From Steinernema hermaphroditum (lineage: Eukaryota; Nematoda; Chromadorea; Rhabditida; Steinernematidae): DNA of 64,000 nt. Below, piece after piece: positions 1 to 11,300 of the stretch; position 1 is the first letter of the stretch; every line of letters starts with the position of its first letter. The stretch lies in assembly GCA_030435675.1 (NCBI GenBank), contig CM059621.1, positions 6,448,001 to 6,512,000 of the forward strand, written 5' to 3'. The notes under the pieces were generated by a model, which had not been told where the DNA came from, ran no database searches, and saw nothing but the letters and a program-made list of their open reading frames with translations. The position numbers and the translations under genes are program-made.

Positions 1-1892
1 ATATCGAACAGTTATTATTCTTGTGATTAACTTTCGAGCCTTACGGACCAATTTTTGGAACACTTTTGTTTTTGTACTAAATCGACACTCTAAAAAGGGT
101 CAACTTTACCGACTACCCGAGATCGCATATTTTCAAGTTGACCTCGACAAAGGCTCTCCACTTCGAGCTCGGAGATTGCTGTTTGCTGTTCATGTTTCAC
201 TTTCTTCGCTCTATTTCACCTTCATTTGTGCTCATCCATAAATGATGACATTAGAGGAAATCACTGTTAATAAGATGACATCGAAAATAGGACAAAACAT
301 TTCTTGGCCCGTAACTCTGCATTTTTGATGAGCTTTTTGGGTTCTGCTTGCTTCACGAAATATGGGCTGAGGTTAACCATTCGAATGGTGAATACCTTGA
401 GTGAAGTGAACGACTAAACGTTCACTTCTAAGAACGATCAACGTTCCAAACCATTGTTTAATTTCATTGTGCCGAGCATTTCGGACCAACAGGACCAATT
501 TTTGGAATATCTCGTTTTTTTTTCAATCGAACAGTGTTTGTATGCATCTGTCTTTGTTTTCGAGGCACGTCCTGACTAAACATAATTCGTTTGTTTTCGA
601 TCCGTGTTCCGTCGAGTTGTGTGCGAACTTCGCAGATTTTACGGCGAAATGTCGTGCCAAAAGCATCCAGAAAACAAAGAAAGGGCGAAATAAATGAATA
701 AACGAAATTTAGGAGGTGGCGGTGGATTCGCACGTAAAAATTTAATTTCACTGTATGGTGTATTATTCTGATAAAGATGATATAGTAGAAATTTCGGATA
801 TAGCGATAGTATCCTTAGATTATTAAGATGTCCTCCTGATGACCTTTAGATGTTTGTTCGGTGGAACAAAGGTATAGTGTATACAGTGCCCATTGGTGGA
901 CGCATTGGCTGCATTTCTGCACAGAGTCACTACTGTGCACAAGTCAGAGTTTCGATTCAGCGGAATTCCGGGATTATTGTCCTAATAAAATTTTCGTCGC
1001 CATCTCTTTTATTAAGTACTGGAACATGGTTAAACAATTCGAAAATTGACTACTTTGACCATTGTTCTTAGACAACTAGTGCACCTTTAGCAGAATCAGC
1101 TATTGTGCGGCAGTTCCTAGTGCATTTCCTGTCGGAAAAGATTCCAAGAAGCGCCATTACTTATTAACCGCCATCTGCGATCTTCGTGCAGATGGCGGCG
1201 TCTATTGCGGAAATATTTTTCCTCAAAAAAAAACTTCGCAATCCTCGACTCTATGCAATTATTCTCGAAATAGCGTTCGTGGAAAGTGCAAGATTCAAGA
1301 AGAGGACCACCCGCGTGATTCACTTTTCGACGAATTCGAGGACATCAATGGGTTCCGTAATGAAATGCACTCTCCAAAGAAAAGTATGTCCATTCATATG
1401 GACCTGGCGTGGGAACGTCTCTTCGTGAATGGGGTCATTAGTGCTGACAGGGATCTGAGTGATCCAAAAAAAGAACCCGTGGCACAGTATGACATCACTG
1501 GAATATGGTCGTATTATGTTGAGTGACCCAGTAAGAGGAAATGAGTTAAATTAGGAAAACAAAGAGGAATCAATATCCCCTTGCAGAACATTTCCGATGG
1601 GCGTTTTGCAGACGCGCCTAATCATAGAACCATCTGAGAAATCTGACCAGAGGTCTCACTTAACGAACGCTAATTAAGTAATTAAGGAACACATTTCAAA
1701 GAAAAAAGCCTATCTGAGATTTATTAACGTGATAATTATTAACGTAGGCATGCAAATGGAAATGAATAGCGTATGTTTACAAAAAAAAGAATTGAAGCCA
1801 TGCATCCGGAGTGCTATGCAGCTTGTACTCTATGTATTCGAATAATGCCATTTAAGCTCGTTTTTTGGAGGATAAAAGAGAGCAAAAAAATT
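1..1892. other. gene-poor DNA, nothing assigned
   Basis: No exon with credible splice sites or recognisable protein was found. Two stretches (about 36-75 and 487-525) share a diverged copy of a motif around ggaccaatttttggaa, suggesting an old dispersed repeat. The short open frames here are not supported by homology or splice consensus. Confidence 0.4.
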
Positions 1893-1974
1893 CGATCAGG
1901 ATGAGATTCGAACTCACGCGGGGAAACCCCAATGGATTAGCAGTCCATCGCCTTAACCACTCGGCCACCTGATC
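1893..1974 (-). tRNA. tRNA-Ser(GCT)
   Basis: On the minus strand the 7-bp acceptor stem GATCAGG pairs perfectly with CCTGATC, followed by discriminator G. The D-arm starts TGGCCGAG as is usual for serine tRNAs, the anticodon loop is CTGCTAA giving anticodon GCT (codons AGC/AGU), there is a long variable arm, and the B box reads AGTTCGAATCT. Length 82 nt with no intron. It is expected to be transcribed by RNA polymerase III from its internal A and B boxes. Confidence 0.96.
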
Positions 1975-2078
1975 ACGGACCCCTCCCATCGTGACCGTTG
2001 TGATGACACTGACCTTCACGGTTGAAAAAACCCCGTCGAATTTCGGGTCATAAGATGATTGTGACGTCTGAGCTATCG

Positions 2079-2150
2079 GCCCAAGTAGTATAGTGGTTAG
2101 TACTCCACGTTGTGGCCGTGGCGACGCAGGTTCGATTCCTGCCTTGGGCA
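2079..2150 (+). tRNA. tRNA-His(GTG)
   Basis: The acceptor stem GCCCAAG pairs with CTTGGGC, with discriminator A at 2150. The D-arm is TAGTATAGTGGTTAGTA, the anticodon loop contains TTGTGGC giving GTG, and the T-arm GCAGG/CCTGC encloses TTCGATT. Length 72 nt, no intron. It lies 104 bp from the tRNA-Ser gene and is transcribed in the opposite direction. The extra G(-1) of histidine tRNAs is added after transcription in eukaryotes; here the base before position 1 is also a G. Confidence 0.97.
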
Positions 2151-4522
2151 TTCATTTTAGTCATTGTGTGCCAATTGAAGACAAGTCATTTTTCGCTTTT
2201 CAGACGTTGTTTCAGCTTACATAACGTAGTTAATAAGGCTACCGTCTGTTCATGCTAAGCTTCATCCCTTTGTAGGAAAAATATCGTAGAAAGGCGCCAA
2301 ATAGGGAGTCTCATGACAGCAGACTACAAAAAGCACTCTTATCGCTCCAAATGGGCAATTCCTCTATACTGGCATAGCGCCTCTGTTGGTAAGTCAATAA
2401 ACTCGAAGAGAACAAGATGTTCAAGCAAATCCGTGAAATAAACGTTACTTAAAAGGGCTTCTGTGAAATTTAGACTCCTTCTTAAACCGAGTAAGTCCAA
2501 AGATGTGTATCTCGAAGTGTCCTTAACTTACAGAGACGAAACTTGACCTTGGGAATTGTAGAAGGTATGCTGAAGAACCAATTGACCAACAAAAGATGGG
2601 CATAAAAGGTTTGAAGAATTTATACGAAACGTGACCCGTGGATTTAAACCAGCCATGATTGTAATGTCTTGAACGCGGCGCCTTCATCTCTTAATCTTTT
2701 ATTTATGGGCAAACGTTAAATTTGCGAAATGCGTCCCACGATAAGCATGCACTTATCCACGTTACAGCCAGGCAGAACCACTTTATATGTTTGCCCCATT
2801 CCGGAAATCCTGGCATATGTGTACTTTCGACCACCACCATTATCGAATCATGGTCACCCATTCGTGTTGATATCGATATGTTGAGGAAAAATTTTGTCGC
2901 AATCAAAGGCGCACTTTTAGAAGAATCGCTGCTGGGTGAACCTTCTGTGTACTTTGAGGAAAATTGTGTGAGAAACATGTCGATATATCTCGATTTCGCT
3001 GGAGGTCCACTCAAGCTCAATTGAAAAACGAGGATATTTTGACTTCTGCTGGCATCCCAATGGACCTATGTGGAAGATGGATGCGATTCAGTTTTTGTGG
3101 AAAAAGATGTTTAGCATAACGTAGCAGGATACTCCTATAAAATATGGATATGGTCCAAGATATGGTTCCATGTGGTCCGAGAAGAAGAATTTGTTAAGTG
3201 TATAGTACAGGGTGGCCCAGAAGTAGTGTGACGCCCATTTAAATTATTGATTTTTTGTCGTTTTGTAAATCGGTCGTGCATTCCCGTGCATTCCTGTAGA
3301 ATCTAAAGGCTTCTATAATTCTGTATGAATTAAATAATTACATAGTCTCTCGTCAAAATGGAGTACTGGCTTAGAAATTTTATAAAAATCAGTGACATAG
3401 CGGCATGCATGTCCCTTGCGATCGCTACTGTTTCCCCGCGTCTCTCCGTGAACCATTCAACCGGTTGAACGGCCAGCCGATCCGATTCGTGCGTGCCGAT
3501 CTCCGCTTTTCTCCGACCACATGACACTGACTGTGATTTGTTCACCTGGGAGCGCTCGAGCCCAGTTTTCGTCGTCTTTCCATGCCTTTTAATAACTTCA
3601 GGTACTATTATTATTGCAACGTAGAGACTAAGGAGGTTAGACAAGTTAGCAACAGTCGTATATTTCCATAAATGAATCAACTCATTAGACGAAAAAAAAC
3701 GACCGCTCACTCAACTCATCGCTCTTACAGCGCAACGGACCCGGTCGATCGCCGTCGACATAACATCATTAACAAATGCAAGAATTGAGAGGTTGAGCGG
3801 TGAAGCAAGCGTACCGTCGAATTATAACTGAGAAGAACATAGCGCAAGAATAGTAATTATCTCAATGTTCCATCGAAAATCAGCTCAAATATCGAAAAAA
3901 AACGAAGATGATAGAACAAAATAAGAAAACCACTCATTTTTTTGTATTTGCAGTAAGTTTGCAAGTCCTAACTTTCTATTAAACTCTGGTTTCTCATTGT
4001 ACAGTGTTTAGGAAAATAAATAACTGATCTAACAATTCTTTACTTTACTTTTCTTTAGTTAATTGTTCCACAGATGCACGGAATTTATTCAGGCAAACCT
4101 TTCATATAAGAAGCTGTAAAATATTAAGAAATTTTAGGCGTTCAATTGGTTAATGCCTTCTGTCATATCTTTCTGTCTTCTTTCTTGCTAAGAGAATTCA
4201 CTCGTAACAAAATTGGTCAGTTGTTTCTTTTTCATTTTTTCTCCTATCCTTGAAGGAGACTTCCCTAAGCTTCGCTAATTATCATAAGATCCTTAAGTCT
4301 CTCCCTAATCCCCTTGATCCAGTCTTCTAATGAATTTCTTCTCTTTATCTTTGCTCCAAGCTAAAGCCACTTTCACGCAGTGTAGTCCATAAACTTATTT
4401 AGAGTTCGCAACTCTCGGCCACTCAACTCTCCAAGGAGCTCTTCCCCATACGCCCCACAGGCCGAAAATTGATAAAGCCCGTGGCTTAATGGCGCCTAGA
4501 AGTACGCGACTCGAAGCGTTAC
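2151..4522. other. gene-poor DNA between tRNA-His and the 4.5 kb exon
   Basis: No gene is supported. The only structured element is a possible transposon end at 3208. The 3.4-3.6 kb part is somewhat GC-richer but shows no splice-bounded exon. Confidence 0.4.
3206..3236 (+). mobile_element. single Tc1/mariner-like terminal repeat remnant
   Basis: The sequence TA-CAGGGTGGCCCAGAAGTAG (from 3206) has the form of a Tc1/mariner end: a TA dinucleotide followed by CAGGGTGGCC. I did not find a matching inverted copy downstream, so at most this is one end of a decayed element. The call rests only on family resemblance of a short motif. Confidence 0.35.
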
Positions 4523-4595
4523 CTTGGCCTCCATCCTCGTCGGTGATCATCAGCTGAGGCACCTGGAGAGGCGGTCGCTTTCCAGAGGAGGGCAT
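4523..4595 (-). CDS. candidate alternative first coding exon of an unresolved long gene
   Basis: On the minus strand an acceptor-like site (CGGTTCCAG, ending at about 4605) is followed by nine bases and an ATG at 4595. The frame encodes MPSSGKRPPLQVPQLMITDE and four more residues, then a donor CAAG|GTAACG at 4523/4522, ending in phase 1. The exon sits in a GC-rich island (about 4440-4870) within AT-richer DNA, as promoter-proximal exons often do. The candidate first exons at 15.1/14.4 kb also end in phase 1 on the same strand, so both could splice to one downstream exon. No such exon was recognised down to position 1, so the gene body may lie outside the window. The family is not recognised. 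Confidence 0.35.
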
Positions 4596-7500
4596 CGCGG
4601 CGATCTGGAACCGAGAGTGGTGGCCGGCAGACGTGAGACGGCGACGATAGAGACAGATTGGAGGGACGCGGGAAAATGACGAGCGGCTCGCTTCTTTTCC
4701 GCCCTCTAAGGAGCGGAGCCGACGGGGGGATCCATCGAAATCGAATTAACACGCGCCATGGCGGCGATTTGTTGCGCGACTGCGTCCAAAAGCGGAAAAG
4801 ACAAACAGCAACAAAGCAGAAGGGTCGAGGTGAGGTGGATGGCAGGGCAGGGCAGGAGAGGGAAATGTTGCCTGGAGAGGGTGATTGACTATTTATGAGA
4901 AGGGCATTGATTGATAAGTGGTTGCTTCTTGTTTCTCAGATTTACAGTAAACCTTTACACATTTCAAAGAAAAGAAGGATTAGCAAAATAATTCCCTCTG
5001 TTTAACTCATACACGTCATGCAAGACAGATCGGCTTAGCATGCTTTTGTCGAGCTCTGCCTGAACATATCATGTACACAAAGAAACTTCTTTCCACCTTT
5101 CTTCACCATATGGCGGTTATTTGAAAGATATGATCACAGGGAATCATCCACTCCTTCTATGCATATGCGTTTAACACCCATTTGAATTTTGTATCTTGTA
5201 CTTTAAAAAAAACCTGATTTTGACATGTAGATAGGCGAAAACATTTATGTACTAGAACGTCAATTTAAAAATGGGCCATCTTATAGGCATGCTCAAAGTT
5301 CCCTCAGTGCTTTTCACGAAACGAACTTTCAATTGTGACCATATGCTTCTTGGGAGCTATTATACAGATTTAATTCATAGATACATACTCTGATAAAGAA
5401 GTACAAGATGAGATTTTCATTTTCCAGGATTTAAACGATCTACAGATCAAAACCGCTTCTTTGTCAGAGTTAATCTATCTTGGAATGAGTTTGAAAATGC
5501 CTCCGTTGCTTAGTCCGTGAAGTCGATCACATAGAAGATGTTACGCATTTTGGCAGACGCTGTCTTTGAGGTGCTAGATAAGAGTCTTTGATCCGCAGTC
5601 TCTGCTGTCGTAGATGCTCGAAAACCGCTGTGAAAAAAACGCTGTTTCCAAATTGTTGTTTAGGCAAAACGGCCACCATTTACGGCACCCCAGATGATGT
5701 TTGTGTTTACAATAATAGAACAGGGACCACATTTCGTTCCACGTTGATCACCTGACCATTCCTCAGACGTTAGACAGTGCCATGTAGTTCAAAAGTACTG
5801 TAATACATTCAAGCTGTTCTTTAGGCCGATCGCTTGAACGCTGAAACTCGCTCAAATATCACCGGCTATTTGAAAACAATCAGTATGAACCTGCGATTTG
5901 AAAAATATGTAAGAAGACTAAGCTCTCCATCAAATCTTAGGGCGTCAAATGTCGCATTATTTTTTTCGATTTGAACAATATAACGAATGACTCCGAAGTA
6001 ATTTACCTTTCTTCGTCGAAAAGCATTTACTGTCGCCACGGAAGATCCTCATTTGTCGAAAATAGGCCGAAACTTCGCGAAACGCAGCCTGGGAACGTGC
6101 GTCACGCCGAGCAGAGGATGTTTTTGTGCAAAGCAAGTAGCGATCGTGATGGCGCCGCTTGGAATTTTAATGAAATTCATTACTCGGCTGTTAAGTATGT
6201 AAATGGGTTACCCGGGAAAGCGCTTGTTTTTGTCCGCGAGACGCTGTGTTTATGGCGCTAGTTGGGTGGCAGTGGTGGTGGGAATCTGATTCCATCTATG
6301 TTTCAAGGGAACGTTTTGATTTATTAAAAGAATTGTGGGGTTACATCTTTTATCTTTTATCGAGGAAGCCTCTTTGGTCAATGTTTTTGGATTGCCTTCT
6401 TGGCTGGCACACATAATGAACGAATGAAGGAGCAGCCACATAAACGCATTTGCACCTTCTGGCTCGCTGCTTCTATGAGCGCCAAGAAGTAAATCAGGCG
6501 AAAGTCAGAAGCCGAGTTTAGCAACAATCCCGCTCCAGTAATCAGCGTCGTCTCACCAAAGCTTTCCAAAACAATGTCCGAGCAAAAACAAGGGGTGATG
6601 AGAGGAGATGGAAAGATGGAGAATGTGATCGGGTGCCGGCTTTACAAGATGAAATATGTTACAGTCAGAGTTGGCGGGTTCGGACTAGGTTGGGGTACCC
6701 GAATCGAGAAGAGGATTTCGATAAAAAAAACAACAGGGACAATCAACGACACAACCCAGGATCGACACCTGAAAACACTGAAATCGTTCTGTGCCGTTTT
6801 GGAAGGCACTCGACTCTTCTTTGACTCTTGCACGCGAATTGAACTTGACCAGAACAAGAACCGCTTGGATGCCCCTACACTGAGCTTTTTGAGTTTGAGT
6901 TGTCAGGTCGCATTCGGATGCCCGGACAAGTCTTACAAGCTCACAATTATAGAACTTCGTTTTCCTGACATCAGTTTTGTGACCTTGAATTTAATGCTTG
7001 TTGACAGTTTGAAAGACAGTCATAACCCACTTTTTAAAGACAAAAAACATTAATTTTTAGGGAAAACTCACCATGAGAACTCATGAGGAGAGCAAGGTGG
7101 GCGAGTGAATAGATACAAAAACCGGCCACAAAGGAAGCGACCACTTCCTCAAAGGAGAGTTCTTATACGAAGCGGCGACGAACCAAGAAATCGGCTCCAC
7201 AATGCAAGTCGAGCGCACTTATATGGACTAATGCGAAGTGCATTGCGTATTCTCCGTACGTGACTTATGTCGCTGGACACACCTAACAGCAGGTGTTGCG
7301 ATGTTGCTATCAGCAGCAGCTCGCTGGCCGACTTCAATTCTGATGTTTCGTATTAGTTTCAGGTGATCAGGGAGCCTAATGCGTTCTGTGTTTCAAACCT
7401 ACTAGAACCCAATAGGGATCATTCAAGAGTTCGGTGGTAGGGTTAAATAAAACTTTGACTTGTGTCGGTAAATTATGTCCATCCATGGAAGAAGGTAAAC

Positions 7501-8119
7501 GAGCTGACAGAGGTTATAAAAACGAACGATACTGAGGAAAAGTGATTGACTACCCTTCATATCCATAATTAAGCGAAATAGCTCAAGAAACTCACTAGAT
7601 AGAACGTGTCCGTAGTAGTCCATAGTAGAGAATGATAAAGAATCCGTGTAGTCGGAGGAACGAAGTGATATTGAGTAAAAGTGCCGAGTAAGTCAAAAAG
7701 GTCAATCAAATATCGTTTCGGTCAACTTCATCTCCGGACAATGGGATATGCACTATTGGCCCATCAATGAGACATTCCCCTAATTTATCGAAGAAGCACA
7801 GTTCAAGTGCTCAATGATAAGGTACAGCCCACTCTGTGAAACGGTCTTTATCATAGTGAAACTCATTTCTCTCCAGTCAAATTTAAAGAAACGAAAAAAA
7901 GAAAAAAAAAACGCTCAAAAAGCGGAGAATCGAAGATCGATTGCTTAAGAAAGATTGAAATGCTGAGAAAAGGCCTGATATCTGCCAAGGATAAATGTTT
8001 GATTTAGGCGGTGATCCATAGATTTCAAATTGATAACATTAACGTTTTTTGAGAAATTCGATCTTTCTCACATATACGACTCCACATATACACATACGAC
8101 TCCTGTGGTGAATATTACA
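4596..8119. other. gene-poor DNA, possibly intronic
   Basis: If the first exons at 15.1/14.4 kb belong to the same gene as the 4.5 kb exon, this is intron. The longest open frame is 159 codons on the plus strand (6574-7053). It has no recognisable domain, no clear acceptor before its ATG and no convincing codon pattern, so I do not call it a gene. Confidence 0.4.
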
Positions 8120-8121
8120 TA

Positions 8122-8340
8122 CAGTCGCGGCCATATAAATAGCCCCACCCCACTCTGACTCGACCGAATGTACAGTGGGCCCTGGATGGAAAATAAACCA
8201 TACCATTTTGTTCGTAGTAGCCCATCGATTTCACATCGACATTAAATTCTACATTCCAAGTAGTTTTGGCAGAGGGTTGAAAATCAAAGGTTAATTTAAG
8301 TTGAGCCCATGAGGTGGTGCTATTTATATGGCCGCCACTG
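8122..8340. mobile_element. Tc1/mariner-type MITE with TA target duplication
   Basis: A 219-bp element bounded by inverted repeats of about 28 bp. The left end begins CAGTCGCGGCCATATAAATA; the right end is the reverse complement of CAGTGGCGGCCATATAAATA and continues with a matching CACC. Each end abuts a TA (8120-8121 and 8341-8342), the Tc1/mariner target-site duplication. The interior has no transposase coding capacity, so the element would be non-autonomous. The two arms differ at only about two positions, which suggests it is not very old. Confidence 0.85.
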
Positions 8341-8342
8341 TA

Positions 8343-11300
8343 GGTCTATTCTGCCTGACTACAATTCTTACGTCTGTCCTGAATGAAGCGATTTTGTTTT
8401 TTGACAGAGTTTATCTGAAATTCCGTCGTCTACTACGTTATGCCAACATCGACATCGCCCGTTGCCTGAGACTTGAGTCATGACGTCAAATGAGTAAAAG
8501 AGCGCACTGCATCGGTGGTTGTGCTTGGCAGTAACTAGAGCTGCCCTCTTGAACAGCTTAAGCTTCAAGAGTTCAACGGTTGAGCCGTTGCCCATCTCTA
8601 GGTATATATTTGTGTGATCATATTATGTGTGATCGCAAGTGATTTTTTACGTTTTGCGAGACTCGACATAGCAAATTTCCTCTATCCAATTTTGAGTCAT
8701 TTTACAAGCCACGAAACACTGGCCTTCCCACCCCTTATTCTTATAGTCATAGTGATGTTTTTCGTTTTTTTCCTCTGATAATAGCTCCCACTCGATCATA
8801 TAATCCGAGTTCATTTCTCAAAGAAGCGACCACTTACAATCGCATAAAAGACCATTTACGAGTGATATCATAAACATAAAAACGTCAATGGAATATCATC
8901 TCCTCTCCAGACAACGAAATTTGCACTTTCAGCTCGCCATAGACCTCGTCCACGACCCTCATACGTTTTCGTGAATATGTAAGCGCTTGACGGGGCCGCA
9001 CAAATCGAATTAACCATCCACTGGACATGCCACAAAGGAGCAAAAAGCGATAGAGCACCACACGGACAGCACAAACGTTCCAGTCGGGGACACGTAATCC
9101 CGACGCGGTCAAGCGGCACAAACTCGGAGACAAAAATATTTGTTGGAAACGTCGGAAATAACAAATTTTGCAAAAGTATCCCGGGTCCACTTAAGGTTAG
9201 TTCAAGGTTGCACAACTTCGATCGATTGCTTAGAGCAGGAATGTTACCTCGATACCAGTGACTCAGGTTGACGCGGACCATTCAAAGACTCTAGTGGACG
9301 TGGAATTTGGATATTCACCCGCCGGTGAATTATGATTTGCCTCGCGGGATGCATCTCTATGGCTACCGGAAGCGAGGTCAAGTATGCGTGCGTACTTGGC
9401 ATTCGTGCACCTGATGGATATGAGGTGTAGTTAAGTGCAAAGTGAGAAAAGTGGTTATGCTAGGGTTAGATTTGTATCGTGGAACAGTGGTCATATGCAA
9501 TCGAAGCATGACTAATACGAAAACGGAATCTGCTTGAAAATTCTGTCGTCGTCACTTTGGCTCGATCCAAACAGCAATAAATGTGTCGAAAACAAAAAAA
9601 AAAGATGAAGCAACGAAGAGTGTATGCAATAGGTACGGTTAGCCAGCAGCTTTTAAAATGGCATTGGCAAAATGGCAAAATTTAAAATGGCAATGGCAAA
9701 ACAGCCCCATTGCGATGTAAGCCTGACAAGGGAACATTCGGAAGTGCCTTGTGCTAAAACTTGCGATAAGACAAGTTGCGATAAAGGAGTATACATAAAC
9801 CCCAAAATTTCACCACTCACAAAGGAAAAGAAGAATGCATAGTTGCAGGAAGCTAGTGATCTTCGACTGGAAAGGAAGCCCTCCAATATGTTGAACCCAG
9901 ATCGCGTCGAAATTTGTCACACAAATAGTGGTTTTTGAGTGAGTGCTAGCCCTGCACCTACACAACGGAGACCAGTCCGAGTTCCGTGGATTCCATGGCA
10001 TTGAAATGACAGTTTCAGAAATCGCTCAGTGGCCGCTCTTCGCTCATTTGTCAAAATTAAAGCTTACGATCCGCCCACTTACCGCCAGCTCCTGGACCTG
10101 TTTTGGACAGAAAAAAAAATAAAAAGGCGTTGTGTTGTATCTTTAAAGAAACAGGAGAAACGTACCGTTCCGAATGAGGTTGGAAGAAGCGATCAAACAC
10201 AAAGTTATTATATGCCTTCACATGTGTCAACCCTGTACTATTATCTGTAAGCCGCAAGCAATTTATGCACCTGGTTTGGTTTTCCAATCGATTTAATGCG
10301 TCCAGAATTTCCGAGCATCCAGAAGCCGTTAGTTATGCAGGTCCTCATTTTGGCGATTTATTTGCCATAGCAGAACTGAACCTATGGCGCTCTAAACATA
10401 CTAACTTCTGTAGTCAATTCAAAAGGAATACCGTAAATACAGTGTTCGAAAAGAAATTTATTAGAAGGCCTGAACAATAAAAACATGAAAGGCCTGAATG
10501 GCTTATTTTCAGCTGCTCCACGCGCAGGTGGTCCTTTGAGGGCTACTTAGCGTGGTTTATGACCCTCTAAGAGCTCATAGAATGTCTATATATCAGAAAA
10601 TACCTTCATTTGTAGCTGGCACACCTAGTGCTCGTGAAACATTGCTACGCAAAAGAATACATTTTAGCTGAATTCTTGAATATGTGTTTTGTTAGAGCAT
10701 AAAATCTTTCTCTTTGCCAACGCTCTGAGGACATCAACACCAGCGAAGGCACAACTTGCGGACCTAGAAAATGGCATTGGTCTTTGATTTCCAGCCTGAT
10801 CAAGAACGTGCATATCTTCCACCCTTTCAAAGAATTTTTATGATAACGATGTGTGTGAAATATTGCTGGCACTATGGCCTTAAATGACGAATGCACCATT
10901 GCTCAGAAAAGATCGTTCATTTGGTGAGAGTTCAATTTAAAGATTTCGCTCCGAATGAACTGAATACAAGATCTTCTTAAGAGTTCATCTCTCAAAGATA
11001 AAAGAACAATAATTCGAGAAACTATTGCTCAAGCATGCACTGTACACGAAGACATCTAATTACAGCCAGATGATTCAGTCCGTCGAAAGCAAGAAGCTCA
11101 AGCAGAGGCCATGCAAAGCGGGAGACCAATTAAAGCCAAATAAACAGGGTGAATGGCCCTCGGCCCCTTCCGCAAAACAACTCAATCGGGGTGGCGCGTC
11201 ACAAACAAAAACCGCAAAAGACGAGCAGATAAATGAGCTAATGGACAGCGATGAGATGGATGGGTCGGGTACAGGAAGGCCGATTTACTCAATTATACAC

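Noticed and set aside
6574..7053. 159-codon plus-strand open frame
   Set aside because: No recognisable domain, no acceptor before the ATG, mixed composition; long enough to note but not to call.
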